Shown: positions 1 to 9,335, counted from the first letter of the stretch. The stretch: DNA of 64,000 bases from Massilia sp. UMI-21 (GCA_015277795.1 CP063848.1:2480001-2544000); one strand, 5' to 3'. A program made the numbers and translations. Notes: a model not told the origin generated them from the letters alone.

Positions 1-88
1 CGCCGCGGCCTTGTCGACGGGTTTCAGCGCCCCCCCGCTAGGCATGGGCGGGGCGGCCACCCGGGGCCGCGCGAATGGACAGAGACCG

Positions 89-3000
89 ATGACAGCCAGG
101 CTAGCGTTACTGATGGGGAGCTTCGCCGCCGGCAGGACGGCGCGGCGGCGCGCGCGCAACCTGCGCATCGGTGCGCGCCCGGCGCCCGTGGGCCGGGCAG
201 GGGTCGACCCGTGGCTGCTGCTGGCCTGCGCTGCGGCGGCGCTCGGCGCCGTGGTGCTGGCGCTGGCGGCGCGTTCGCTGTCCGGGGCCGGCGCAGGCGC
301 GGGATCGGCGCAAGCGGCAGGCTTGTCGGCGCTCCGGCCGCTGCTCGGCGGGGTGACCGTGCGGGTGCCGCGCGAGGCGGGCATCGAGGTGGTCCGGCAT
401 GGCCCCGCGGCGCTGGTGGTGGCGTCCGGCATGCGCCTGGCGGCGCCGGTGCGGATCGACCTGTGCCGCCAGCCTGCACCGCTGCGGATCGGCTACCCGT
501 TCCCGGAGGTGGCGGCGCAGGGAGCAGCCGGCAGCGTGCTGCTGGCCGCGCCCGGGTCCGCCATGCCGCGCATGCAGCTGCGCGCCGACGCTGGAGCCGG
601 CGGCGCGCTGCGCCTGCATTGGGACGCGGGCGCCGGCAAAGCGGCGTGGGTCGGCGATGGCGGCGTGGTGCGCGGCGCCAGCGCCGAAGGCCTGTTCGCC
701 AGGGCTGGCTGGCTGGTGTGGCAGGACGCTGCGCTGCGCTTCACCCGGCGTGCGAGCAGCACCTGTCCGCAGGCCGGCGAACTGCTGCTGCAGCGCGCCG
801 TGCCGGGCCGGCCTGGCGCCGGGCTGGTGCAGGCCTTCGGCCCCGGCGCCGCGTTCCCGGCGCTGCCGCTGGCGCCGGGCGAGTACCGCGTGCCGGCCGC
901 CGCCGCGCGCGGGCTGGAAGATGCCTTGCTGTTCGAACGATTGCAGGCGCGCGGACTGGTGCGCCTGGGGGCGCATGGGCTGGTCGAGCTGGCGCCGCGC
1001 GACCTGGCCGCCTGGAACGCGGCCGCGCCGGGGCAGCGCGCGCCCTTGCCGGGCTGGGAGCAGCTGCGCCCGGACCAGGACCAGCGCAAGCTGCTCGAGC
1101 GCCTGTATTACCGGGCCGACGGCGCCTTCGTGCGCGAACAGTTGCGGGTCTTCAACAGCGAGCGCCGCCTGCTGGCCTGGCGCGTGCGGCCCGGCAGCCC
1201 CGGGCAGTGGCAAGCCAGCGTCGGCGGCGTCCCGGTAGCGCAGGACGAGGGCCTGCCGGTCGCCGCGATGCGCCTGTTCGCGCGCCTGCCCGAGGCTTGG
1301 GAACCGTGGCGGCGCGTCGCCGCCTGGGACGGCGGCGGGGCGGCGGAGAGTGCCGCACACAGCGCGACGCTGGCGCTGGATGCGGCGGCGCCGGTCGAAC
1401 TGCTGCTGGTCGGGCGCCTGCGCCGTGTGACAGGCGCCTCCGCCAACATCGTCCCGGCATGCGACGGCCGCGCCTGCCGTGCGCGCGATGCCGTCCAGCG
1501 GGTGCGGCTGATACCGCAACCCGGCGCGCGCCGCATCGTGCTCGAGGCCGCGCCGCTCGACCTGGCGCGACTTGCCGGCGCCGAAGACGCCGCCTACCGT
1601 CACGTGCGGGTCGAGAACGGCCGGCTGGCATGGCGTGCGCTGCCGGCGGCGCAGTCGCCGCTGCGGCCGGCGCTGGCCGAAGTCCGGCTCGGCGGACGCG
1701 ATGGCCAGGCCCTGTGGGCGGACGGCAGGGCCAGCGCCGCGGCGCTGGCGGCCGGACTCGGTCCGCTGCTGGGCGTGCACCGCGAGCATGCGTCGAGTGT
1801 TGCCGGCATGCTGGCGCGGCTGCCGGGCAGCGCCCACGCGGCCCGGCTCAGCCTGGACCTGGAGCTGCAGGCGGCGGCGCAGGCGGCGCTGGAATGCATC
1901 GGCCTGCGCGAAGGGCAATGGGACGGCAAGCGCTGCCTCGGCGGACAAGCCGCCCCGCCCGAACGGCAGGCCGGCCTGGTGCTGCTCGACGCCGCCAACG
2001 GCGACATCCTGGCCGCCGCCGGCGGCGGCGTCGGCAAGGCCGAACCGGCACGCTGGCCGGAAGTGCGCGACTTCGACCGCGCCGATCCGGCGCGCAGTCC
2101 CTTGCGGTTGCCGGCCTTTCAGCATGATGGCGGTGCCGAGCGCGCGCCCGGCTCGACCTTCAAGGTGATCACCGCGCTCGGCCTGGAGGCGGTGGCGCGC
2201 GAGGACGCCCGGCTGGACCGGCTGCTGGGCGGCCTGCCCTTGGCCGAGATCGACGGCGTGGCGCGCGCCGCCGGCTATGGTTTCCGCACCGGAGCGCCGG
2301 CCTATCCGGTGGAGGGCGGCGCCCGCATCACCAACTTCCGCGAGCAGTTGGCCGGGGCCCGCGCCGTCGCCGGGCGCCTCGGCGTGGCGCAGGCGCTGAC
2401 CCACAGCGTCAACACCTGGTTCGCCTGGACGGCCGAGCTGGGCGACCGCAGCCTGGGCGGGGCGGCGCAGGGCGGCATGCCCGGCCTGCGCGAGATCGAA
2501 CCGGGCGCGCTCGACGCCGCGCGCCCGGTGGCCGGGATGGCGCGCAGGCTCGGTTTCGGCGCGCCCCTGCGTCTCGACGGCGGCCTGCTGCCGGAAGATT
2601 TCCGCTGGTCGGCCTGGGACGCGCTCCAGGCCACCCCGTCGATGCTGGACCCGATCGCGACCCGCCACGAAGTGCGCCAGATGGCGATCGGCCTGCGCAT
2701 GCAGGCGACCCCGCTGCAAATGGCGCTGGTCGCGGCGGCGGTCGGCCAGGGCCGTCCCGTGAGGCCGCGCCTGTTGCTGGAACTGGACGGGCGCGCGGCG
2801 CAGGCCGGCCCGGCGCCGGGCGGCCCGCTCGGCGTGCGCCTGGACCGCATCCGCGCCGGCATGAAAGGCGTGGTGGACGGCGGCACGGCGGCCGGGGCCT
2901 TCCGCGGTCGCGAGTTCGACCGCCTGCGCGCCGGGCTGTTCGGCAAGACCGGCACGGCCCCGGTCGGCCAGGATGGCATGGCGACGGTCTGGTTCATGGG

Positions 3001-3157
3001 CTGGCTGGAGCCGGGCAGCCTGCCGGGCCAGACACGCCGGCTCGCCTTCGCCGCCTTCGTCAGCCGCTCGCAGTCGACCGGCGGGGGCCACGCCGCGCCT
3101 ATCCTGGCCGCCGTGTTGCGCGGCATGCAAGATCGGCAAGGGCGGCCGTCGGAATAG
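89..3157 (+). CDS. Penicillin-binding transpeptidase, FtsI/PBP2-like, with very long N-terminal region
   Basis: A membrane-anchored peptidoglycan D,D-transpeptidase by its motifs. About 30 basic residues are followed by one membrane segment (near residues 40-65). Then come roughly 500 residues of extracytoplasmic sequence I do not recognise, and a C-terminal transpeptidase domain. The active-site motif is S-T-F-K (Ser689, Lys692); an S-V-N motif and a K-T-G motif (GKTGTA) follow in the right order. The ATG at 89 was chosen because GGACAGAG lies just upstream and it places the membrane segment properly; in-frame TTG 11 and ATG 44 are alternatives. About 1020 residues is far longer than usual class B PBPs (about 580-650). 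No glycosyltransferase domain is seen; an FtsW-like partner is encoded at 20850-23189. Probable role: cell-wall cross-linking paired with that protein. Transpeptidase call is firm; the pairing is inferred. Confidence 0.85.
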   Translation: MTARLALLMGSFAAGRTARRRARNLRIGARPAPVGRAGVDPWLLLACAAAALGAVVLALAARSLSGAGAGAGSAQAAGLSALRPLLGGVTVRVPREAGIEVVRHGPAALVVASGMRLAAPVRIDLCRQPAPLRIGYPFPEVAAQGAAGSVLLAAPGSAMPRMQLRADAGAGGALRLHWDAGAGKAAWVGDGGVVRGASAEGLFARAGWLVWQDAALRFTRRASSTCPQAGELLLQRAVPGRPGAGLVQAFGPGAAFPALPLAPGEYRVPAAAARGLEDALLFERLQARGLVRLGAHGLVELAPRDLAAWNAAAPGQRAPLPGWEQLRPDQDQRKLLERLYYRADGAFVREQLRVFNSERRLLAWRVRPGSPGQWQASVGGVPVAQDEGLPVAAMRLFARLPEAWEPWRRVAAWDGGGAAESAAHSATLALDAAAPVELLLVGRLRRVTGASANIVPACDGRACRARDAVQRVRLIPQPGARRIVLEAAPLDLARLAGAEDAAYRHVRVENGRLAWRALPAAQSPLRPALAEVRLGGRDGQALWADGRASAAALAAGLGPLLGVHREHASSVAGMLARLPGSAHAARLSLDLELQAAAQAALECIGLREGQWDGKRCLGGQAAPPERQAGLVLLDAANGDILAAAGGGVGKAEPARWPEVRDFDRADPARSPLRLPAFQHDGGAERAPGSTFKVITALGLEAVAREDARLDRLLGGLPLAEIDGVARAAGYGFRTGAPAYPVEGGARITNFREQLAGARAVAGRLGVAQALTHSVNTWFAWTAELGDRSLGGAAQGGMPGLREIEPGALDAARPVAGMARRLGFGAPLRLDGGLLPEDFRWSAWDALQATPSMLDPIATRHEVRQMAIGLRMQATPLQMALVAAAVGQGRPVRPRLLLELDGRAAQAGPAPGGPLGVRLDRIRAGMKGVVDGGTAAGAFRGREFDRLRAGLFGKTGTAPVGQDGMATVWFMGWLEPGSLPGQTRRLAFAAFVSRSQSTGGGHAAPILAAVLRGMQDRQGRPSE

Positions 3158-3287
3158 CAGGGCGCTCGCTCGGCATCGCGCCACCCCCTCTTGCCCCCCC
3201 AATCTGCGCGCCGCGATATTGTGTTTGTATGGCATCATCTGTTGACAATCCGCCTTCGTGCGGATGGCCATCGAGGATGAGGAAGGT

Positions 3288-4583
3288 ATGCGTTTGCCGG
3301 GAACCCGGTACCAGGAGCACGGTTGGGAGCAGGTCCGCAAGTTGCTGGGGCAATGCTCGCTGCGGGCGCTCGCCCGCCTCGGACCGGCCCGGCTGCTGGC
3401 GGCCGACGACGCACTGCTGGCGGACTACGTGGACGCGGTCGCGCGGGCGCTGCACGACTGCGGCGGACGCGGCGCCATGCCCGGCAACAGCTATGGCGAC
3501 AGCGTTTTCGAGCTCGGCCTGAGCCTGGTGTACGAACTGCAGGCCCGTCCGGCCGACTGGCATGCCTTGCGCCACGCGGTGGCGGGCGAGCATGCGCGCC
3601 TGCCGGATTTCTGGGCCGCGCCCGGTGGCGACGCCTTGCTGCGCAAGAAATTCAACGACCTGTACGCCGTCCTGCGCGACAAGGTCGACAGCGACAACTA
3701 CCAGGCCGCCTGCGGCCGCCCGTGCAGCCCCAACCGCATGTACGCCTACCGGATGCTCGACACCGCCTATGGCGAGGTGGCGCGCCTGTTCGGGGCCTGG
3801 CGCGAGCACCGTGAGCAGGTCGGCGCCATCCTGGGGCGCACGCTGGAGGCCGAGCCGATCGAAGCGCGCCAGCTGCGCAGCGTGGCCGACTGCCGGCCCG
3901 AATGGATCCTGCGCTGGAGCGCGAGCCTGGAGCGCTTTGGCGGCAGCCCCGGACCCTTGCACACCCGCTCCAAGCGCTTCGCCGGCCTGAAGGAGCATCC
4001 GGAGAAGATCGGCGCGATGCTGCGCGAGATCGGCGAGTACCAAACCCTGTCCGCCAATGGCGACCGCGACTGGCTGCAGGATGCCGACGATGCCGGCGCC
4101 TGGATGCTCGATTACTGGCGTGTGCTGGGCGAGTCCGAACAGGCCGGCACGCCCGGTCCGGACCGGATCCTGGAGGCGCGCCAGGACGCGCTCGACCTGG
4201 AAGACGGCCCGGCCGTGGCCGATGCCCATGCGCAGGAAGCCCCCGCGCCGCCGCCGCTGCTCGACGAAGCCGTGGCCGCGCGCGTTTCACTGTCCCCCCG
4301 CTACCTTCAGGTGGCGGCGGCGGCACAGGAGCGCGGCAGCTGGGCGCTACGCATCATGGAGGCCGATTCGGTGCCGGTGCGGCTGGCGGTCTACCTCAAG
4401 CTGCTCGGGCCTCACGACGACAGCTATCCAATCGAATGGCTCGACCCGGCCACCGGCGAGCTGCCGACCATGCAGCAACTGGCGCTGCTGGACGGGATCT
4501 CGCTGCCGACCTTGCGCAAACGGCGCGACGCGGCGATCGCCAGGCTGGGCGCGGCGGCAGGCATGAAGGAGGAAACGCGATGA
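3288..4583 (+). CDS. Unknown protein with C-terminal sigma-region-4-like helix-turn-helix
   Basis: About 431 residues. The first 350 are alpha-helical in character with a few cysteines (C-G-R-P-C near residue 145) and match nothing I recognise. The last 60 residues (around T-M-Q-Q-L-A-L-L-D-G and T-L-R-K-R-R) look like a helix-turn-helix of the kind in region 4 of sigma-70 factors, but no region 2 is visible. The ATG at 3288 was taken because GAGGA lies four bases before it; ATG 3264 and GTG 3258 are possible. It is first in a tight operon, and its stop overlaps the next start (ATGA). A TTGACA at 3242 could be a -35 element, but I see no convincing -10. Possible role: regulator or adaptor of the operon. 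The function is unknown. Confidence 0.7.
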   Translation: MRLPGTRYQEHGWEQVRKLLGQCSLRALARLGPARLLAADDALLADYVDAVARALHDCGGRGAMPGNSYGDSVFELGLSLVYELQARPADWHALRHAVAGEHARLPDFWAAPGGDALLRKKFNDLYAVLRDKVDSDNYQAACGRPCSPNRMYAYRMLDTAYGEVARLFGAWREHREQVGAILGRTLEAEPIEARQLRSVADCRPEWILRWSASLERFGGSPGPLHTRSKRFAGLKEHPEKIGAMLREIGEYQTLSANGDRDWLQDADDAGAWMLDYWRVLGESEQAGTPGPDRILEARQDALDLEDGPAVADAHAQEAPAPPPLLDEAVAARVSLSPRYLQVAAAAQERGSWALRIMEADSVPVRLAVYLKLLGPHDDSYPIEWLDPATGELPTMQQLALLDGISLPTLRKRRDAAIARLGAAAGMKEETR

Positions 4584-5143
4584 GCATGACGGAACTGGAT
4601 CGCAAGCTGCAGGCAGGGCTGCTGGCGCGGCGCCGGGTCGAAGGCGACCGGCTGGTGCTGGACGACGCGACCCTGCTGGCGGCGCTCGACGGCAGCCGCC
4701 CGCTGACGGCGGGCGAACGGGCGGCGCTGCAGGCTTCGCCGCTGACGGCGCGCCGGCTGCGCTGCCTGGCGCAGGCGGCGCGCAGCATGCCGGCGCTGCC
4801 CGCCCCGCGCCGCTGGGCCGGCAGCGCCGGCATGCTGCGCGCCGCCGACAGCGGCATGGCCTTCGCGCCCCTGGTCACGGACGACGGCGCCTGGCGCCTG
4901 CACGTGGTCGGAGACCGGGTGATCCTGCAGCTCGACCCGGAGTCGCCGCTGGCGGCCGGCCTGCTGCGCGGCGGGCAGGCCCTGCGGGTGCGCGACGGCG
5001 CCGGCGCGACGGTCCTCGCAGGCGTCCTGGACAGCGACGGCGAGTGCGAGGGCCGCTGGCCATTCGAGGATGCGGCGGGGCCGCACTTCCAGCGCCATGG
5101 CGCCCGCTTCGTGGTCGAGCCGGTGGAGGCGGACGGTGTCTAG
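4580..5143 (+). CDS. Small unknown protein, anti-sigma-like N-terminus
   Basis: 187 residues, no membrane segment. Residues 25-70 (D-D-A-T-L-L-A-A-L-D-G, then L-T-A-G-E-R-A-A-L) have the pattern seen in N-termini of anti-sigma factors of the zinc-finger type, but the zinc Cys/His residues are missing. The C-terminal half is beta-rich by appearance (residues 100-180), perhaps a binding domain. The start overlaps the upstream stop (ATGA) behind a strong AGGAGG. Position directly after a protein ending in a sigma-like HTH suggests the two interact. This is inference from order and weak motif similarity. Confidence 0.65.
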   Translation: MSMTELDRKLQAGLLARRRVEGDRLVLDDATLLAALDGSRPLTAGERAALQASPLTARRLRCLAQAARSMPALPAPRRWAGSAGMLRAADSGMAFAPLVTDDGAWRLHVVGDRVILQLDPESPLAAGLLRGGQALRVRDGAGATVLAGVLDSDGECEGRWPFEDAAGPHFQRHGARFVVEPVEADGV

Positions 5144-5144
5144 C

Positions 5145-6212
5145 ATGCTGGACCTGTTCACCCGGCCGTTCCGCCAGCCGCCGCCGCGCCTTGCCGGTCT
5201 GGGCGCGGACTTCATCGCGCTGCCGCTGGCCAAGGGCTGCACGGTGCCGGCCGGGCGCTTCGCCGTGCTGGCCAACGCGCAAGGGCACACGCGGCGCCAG
5301 AGCGAGGGCGCGCGCGTCGCGCCGCTGGACGGCGAGAGCGCATGGTGCGTCGATCCGGGCCCCTACGCCTGCGCGCTGCTGCCCTTCGCCGCCGCGCCCG
5401 AGATCGGCCTGCGGGTGAGCTTTGCCATCGACACGCCCGACCCGCGCGAGCCGCAGCAGCGCTTCGACCTGTTCCTCGCCAGCGAAGGCGGCGAACGGGT
5501 GGCGCTGGATGGCTTCGTGGCCGCGCTCGAGGCGGCCCTGCAGCGCGAGCTGGCCCAGGGCAACCTGGAACTGCCGCCCTGCACCAGTTTCGAGGAGTGG
5601 AATGTCTTTCGCACCGGCTTCAACCAGCTGCTGTACACCCGCTTCGGCGTGATGGTGGACGATTGCGTGCCGGCCGACCTGGGCGCCACGCGCGGCCTGG
5701 CGGCGTGCTTGACGGCGCAGCTGGAAGCGCAGGCAACACAGGGAGCACCGGAAGCCAGGGAGGCGGCGCGGCCGCCGGCCGCCGCGGCGACGGCGCCGCA
5801 AGCCTTCGATGCGGCGCCGGAAGACGCGCGCGCGCTGCGGCGCCTGTTCCTCGAACTGCCGGGCCTGATGTGCGGCCTGCGGCTGGCGGTGCTGCCGGCC
5901 GACGGCGCGGATTTTCGCCGCCACCAGGAACTGCTGCGCCGGCTCGACCTGGTCAGCCTGGCGGTGGGCACCATGCCCAGCCTGGGGCTGGCGGCGCCGG
6001 GCCGGCCGCTGGCGGGCGCCGCGCAACTGCGCCGCGCCCGCCACAGCCGCCGCGCGGCAGGCGCGCTCGACGAGGCATGGGCGCTGCTGGCGCGCTTGAA
6101 GCTGAGCGATGCCGCGATGCTGCCGCTCCTGCTCGAGGAGCTCGACCGCATCGTCGCCAACCTCGAATGCGCTTGCGCCGCGCGGCGCGAGACGGCAGGG
6201 GAGGAGGCATGA
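5145..6212 (+). CDS. Unknown protein, possible SPFH-like N-terminal domain
   Basis: 355 residues, apparently soluble. The N-terminal 130 residues alternate short hydrophobic strands (A-L-P-L-A-K-G, R-F-A-V-L-A) in a way that resembles the start of the SPFH-type protein two genes downstream. The middle carries conserved-looking W-N-V-F-R-T-G-F-N-Q, followed by an Ala-rich linker (residues 200-225) and a helical C-terminus. No enzyme motif is seen. It begins one base after the previous stop and ends in an ATGA overlap with the next gene, so it is translationally coupled within this operon. The SPFH relation is a guess from pattern and should be tested by structure prediction. Confidence 0.65.
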   Translation: MLDLFTRPFRQPPPRLAGLGADFIALPLAKGCTVPAGRFAVLANAQGHTRRQSEGARVAPLDGESAWCVDPGPYACALLPFAAAPEIGLRVSFAIDTPDPREPQQRFDLFLASEGGERVALDGFVAALEAALQRELAQGNLELPPCTSFEEWNVFRTGFNQLLYTRFGVMVDDCVPADLGATRGLAACLTAQLEAQATQGAPEAREAARPPAAAATAPQAFDAAPEDARALRRLFLELPGLMCGLRLAVLPADGADFRRHQELLRRLDLVSLAVGTMPSLGLAAPGRPLAGAAQLRRARHSRRAAGALDEAWALLARLKLSDAAMLPLLLEELDRIVANLECACAARRETAGEEA

Positions 6213-7273
6213 ACGCGTCCGTCCCCGGTGCGCCGATCCGCTGCCGCAGCATCGCGCCGGACGGTTCGCTGCTCACCGTGACCGCCACCGTGCGCCCGCG
6301 CGGCGGCCGCGCCGACGTCAAGTGCAGCGTGCCGGATGCGCCCGAGCTGGCGCGGCGCATGCAAGAGGTGGTGCGCCTGGCGCGCCACACCGAGCCGCGT
6401 GTCGACAGCCGCGAGCAGGTGCTGCTCAGCCTCGACCGCGCGCCCTTGCCGGGCAGCCGCGACTGGGAACTGGCCTGCGTGCTGGCCGACCGGCTGGTGC
6501 GCGGCGTCTTGCCGCCGCACCCGCACCCGCACCCGCACCCGCACCCGCACGCGGAATCGCACTTGCATTCGCAGCCGCCGGTGCCGGTGGCGAACGGCTG
6601 GTCCGACGCCTGGCAGCTCGGTCGCATCGACGGCCACCAGCTGCGGCAGGTGCCGGTCGGGGTGCTGGCCGGCGGCCCGGACGGCCTGCCGCACCTGGGC
6701 GCCCTGAGCGGCCATCCCGATCCGGCGGCGGGGGTGTCCACCGCGCGCGCCTGGTTTCCGCTGCTCAGTGGCGGCCAGGACGACAGCCTGTGCTGGGTCG
6801 AGGTCAGCGTGCGCCCGGCGCCGCACGAGGGCGACGAAGAAGCGAGCATCGCCGCGCCCGGCGTCGACGCCGCGCTCCAGGCCCGCGTGCGCACGGTGCT
6901 GGCCGGGGCGCGCCATTTCGACGGCCGCGGTAGCGGGCAGTGGCGCAGCACGGTGCGGTTCGGCGAAGCGCGTTTCCAGGGCGGCTCGTTCGAGCTGGCG
7001 CTGGTGATGGCCGACCGCATGGCGCGCGGGCGCGAGTTCCTGCCGCGCGGACGGGTGCTGGCCAGCGGCCAGTCGTCGGCCTGGCATACGGGGGCGGTCG
7101 AGACCGTGGAAGGGATCGCGCCGAAGTGCGCGCTGCTGGCGCGGCTGGCGGCGCCGGGCGACCGCATCCTGGTGCCGCGTGCCTGGGAAGCGCGGCTGCC
7201 GCCGGGCTGGCGCGAGGCGATCCGGGCCTGCGGCGCGAGCCTGGCCTGCGTGGACAGGATCGGGATCATTTGA
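6209..7273 (+). CDS. Tandem Lon-protease-like (S16 fold) protein without ATPase
   Basis: 354 residues. The C-terminal half has the layout of the Lon proteolytic domain: G-G-S-F-E-L-A-L followed 46 residues later by A-P-K-C-A-L-L. This puts Ser260 and Lys306 where Lon keeps its Ser-Lys dyad (43 apart in E. coli Lon). H-T-G-A-V-E-T-V-E-G lies between them and I-L-V-P after. The N-terminal half repeats the pattern (V-R-P-R-G-G, then P-G-S-R-D-W-E-L-A around Ser83), but the lysine is not evident. A His-Pro run (six PH units) links the halves. No AAA+ module is present. Start overlaps the previous stop (ATGA) behind GGGGAGGAGG. Activity is not proven; the second domain could be a protease and the first a dead copy. 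Confidence 0.7.
   Translation: MNASVPGAPIRCRSIAPDGSLLTVTATVRPRGGRADVKCSVPDAPELARRMQEVVRLARHTEPRVDSREQVLLSLDRAPLPGSRDWELACVLADRLVRGVLPPHPHPHPHPHPHAESHLHSQPPVPVANGWSDAWQLGRIDGHQLRQVPVGVLAGGPDGLPHLGALSGHPDPAAGVSTARAWFPLLSGGQDDSLCWVEVSVRPAPHEGDEEASIAAPGVDAALQARVRTVLAGARHFDGRGSGQWRSTVRFGEARFQGGSFELALVMADRMARGREFLPRGRVLASGQSSAWHTGAVETVEGIAPKCALLARLAAPGDRILVPRAWEARLPPGWREAIRACGASLACVDRIGII
6515..6550 (+). repeat. Six tandem copies of CCGCAC
   Basis: A perfect hexamer repeat inside the Lon-like gene, encoding six Pro-His pairs. It separates the two domains. Such runs expand or contract by slippage and keep frame because the unit is six bases. A histidine-rich linker could also bind metal. Confidence 0.9.
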
Positions 7274-7296
7274 ATCCGGCCCGGCTGCGCTAGAAT
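7269..7296 (+). promoter_or_regulatory. Possible internal sigma-70 promoter
   Basis: TTTGAA at 7269-7274 and TAGAAT at 7291-7296 with a 16-base spacer lie in the only sizeable gap (77 bases) of the operon, upstream of the SPFH gene. The -10 matches consensus at five of six positions and the -35 is weak. It could let the last two genes be expressed apart from the first four. Confidence 0.4.
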
Positions 7297-7350
7297 CGCT
7301 GGGCCATGTGTTGTACAGGGTGTGTTGCACAGGATGAAACGGAGTCGGAT

Positions 7351-9327
7351 ATGTTCCAGATGTTCGGATTGGGCGGCGCCAGCTGCCCGCGCTGCGAGCG
7401 CAAGCACGGCGGCGATGCGCGCTATTGCGCCGGCTGCGGCCTGATCCTGGGCGCGCCCCGCAATGTCCCGCTATTGCGCGACAACCGCTGGGTCGCCGGC
7501 CCGGACGAGCTGGCGGTGTTCTTCGGCGTGCGCGCGCTGTCGGGGGTGTTCGTCAAGACCCTGCGCGTACCGGCCACGGCGCGCGCCTACATCCTGCAGG
7601 GCGAGCAGGCCACCGAGGTGCCGCAGGGCGAGTACGAGATCGAGGGCTTCTTCACGCGCCTGAACCATCTGCTGCGCGACCAGCACGCCGAGATCCTGGT
7701 GACCCGCACGGCCGCGCTGCCGGTCGAGTTCCGCTTCGACGAAGTGCGTACCAGCGAGCAGCTGGCGGTGAGCGCGCGCCTGACGGTCAGCCTGCGCATC
7801 GAGAACGTGCCCGCCTTCGCGCGCCATTTCATGACGATGCCGGGCACGATCGGCACCAGCGAGCTGCGCGAACTGCTGGCGGCGCCGGTGCGCCAGCTGG
7901 CCGAGGAATTCGTCGGCGCACGTTCGATCCGCGACATGGCCGGCGACCGCGCGCTGCGCGAGCAGCTCGACCAGCGCCTGCAGGGCGGCCTCGGGCTGCT
8001 GCTGGCCGAATACGGGCTGGCGGTGGTGAAGGTCGACACGGTCGAGCTGCGCCACGACAAATTCGACGCCAACCGCGCGCGGGTCGGCAGCCTGTGGCTG
8101 GCCGCCGACGAGCGCCACGTGCAGATCGCGCATGCGCAGCACCTCGACGAGCTGTACGACGCGGAGGAATGGCAGCGCCTGCGGCGCGCCGAGCAGGCGG
8201 CGCGGGTACGCCAGCGCGAACGCGAACTGCGCCAGGACGACGCGATCGCGCGCGCCGAGCTGTCCCTGAGCGGCGCCGACCGCGCCCACGCGGTACGGGC
8301 CCGCCAGATCGAACTGTACGCGCGCATCCTCGACGCCAGTTCGCGCAAGCAGGCGCTGGAACGGGGCGCCGGCGACGTGCTGGCCGAGCTGGAGCACGAA
8401 ATGGCCCGGAAGGGCGCGCAGCGCCAGGACGAGGCGCGCGAATGGCAGCACCTGCGCGCGCTGGCCCAGCTGCGCATGCGCAGCGAACTCGACGTGGCGC
8501 AGCAAGAGGCGCGCCAGGCGCAGGCCATCGCGCGCCAGCGCTTCGCGCAGGGTCTGCTGCAGCAGCAGATCCGCAACAAGCTCGAGCAGGCCGCCCTGAT
8601 CGAGGACGGCGCGCGCCGGCAGGAAGAACTGGTGCGCCTGCGCGCCGGCGAAGCCGATTGCGCGCGCCGCGCGCGCGCAATCGACGAAGAAGAACACCTG
8701 GCCCGCCACCAGTCGCTGGCGCTGGCCAACGCCGCGCGCCGGCGCGAGGCCGAACGCCTGCAGGAATGGGAAGACGAACAGGCGCGCCAGCGCATCGACG
8801 CCACCCGCAACGCGGCGCAGCAGGACAAGCTGGCACGCACCATCGAGCTCGAGGCGCGCCAGGAGCGCGCCCGGCAGGACGTGCAGCTCGATGCCGAGGA
8901 GCGCCGCCATGCGCTCGAAGTGCGCCGTCTGGAAGCCTTCGCGGCGATGGACGACACGGCCAAACTGGCATTGAGCGCGGCGCCGAACGCGGCGGCCCTG
9001 AACGACTTCATGAAGACCCGCGTGCACGCGACGATGGACGCCGACCAGCTGGCCGCGCTGGCGGGCATGGTCGGCGCAGGCAAGCTGAGCACAGCCGAAG
9101 CGCTGCAGATGGTGCGCGACGAGCAGGCCCGGCGCGAAGCCGAAGTGGACCGGGACCGCCGCCACCAGGCCGAACTGCTGGCGGCCCAGGCCCGCTTCGG
9201 CCACAGCATCGCCAGCAGCATCGGCAACAGCGGTGCGGCCCCGGCCGCACGCCGCTGCGCCAACGGCCATCCGGCGCGCAGCGAGGACCGCTTCTGCACC
9301 GCGTGCGGCGCCGCCGTGCCCCATTGA
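7351..9327 (+). CDS. SPFH-like coiled-coil protein with zinc ribbons at both ends
   Basis: 658 residues. A four-cysteine zinc ribbon opens the protein (Cys12, Cys15, Cys26, Cys29). Next is a domain of about 220 residues with the feel of SPFH/band-7 proteins. Then comes about 330 residues of highly charged coiled coil rich in Arg, Glu, Gln and Ala, and a second ribbon at the end (Cys636, Cys649, Cys652). No membrane segment is visible, so any membrane link would be peripheral. ATG 7351 was chosen for the GGAG ten bases upstream and because the ribbon then begins the protein; the frame is open back to 7306. The next gene starts eight bases after its stop. Likely an oligomeric scaffold; the partner is unknown. 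The SPFH assignment is by sequence pattern only. Confidence 0.75.
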   Translation: MFQMFGLGGASCPRCERKHGGDARYCAGCGLILGAPRNVPLLRDNRWVAGPDELAVFFGVRALSGVFVKTLRVPATARAYILQGEQATEVPQGEYEIEGFFTRLNHLLRDQHAEILVTRTAALPVEFRFDEVRTSEQLAVSARLTVSLRIENVPAFARHFMTMPGTIGTSELRELLAAPVRQLAEEFVGARSIRDMAGDRALREQLDQRLQGGLGLLLAEYGLAVVKVDTVELRHDKFDANRARVGSLWLAADERHVQIAHAQHLDELYDAEEWQRLRRAEQAARVRQRERELRQDDAIARAELSLSGADRAHAVRARQIELYARILDASSRKQALERGAGDVLAELEHEMARKGAQRQDEAREWQHLRALAQLRMRSELDVAQQEARQAQAIARQRFAQGLLQQQIRNKLEQAALIEDGARRQEELVRLRAGEADCARRARAIDEEEHLARHQSLALANAARRREAERLQEWEDEQARQRIDATRNAAQQDKLARTIELEARQERARQDVQLDAEERRHALEVRRLEAFAAMDDTAKLALSAAPNAAALNDFMKTRVHATMDADQLAALAGMVGAGKLSTAEALQMVRDEQARREAEVDRDRRHQAELLAAQARFGHSIASSIGNSGAAPAARRCANGHPARSEDRFCTACGAAVPH

Positions 9328-9335
9328 CGGACCCG

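Noticed and set aside
3242..3270. TTGACA as promoter of the six-gene operon
   Set aside because: Perfect -35 but no acceptable -10 at 16-18 bases, and it would leave almost no leader before ATG 3288. Kept only as a remark.
107..3340. Very long minus-strand open frame opposite the transpeptidase gene
   Set aside because: High GC produces long antisense frames. Its composition is Arg/Ala/Gln-rich with no domains, while the + strand frame has a complete transpeptidase motif set.
6515..6550. Possible CRISPR or satellite
   Set aside because: Only a coding hexamer repeat. No spacer-repeat alternation was noticed anywhere in the window.
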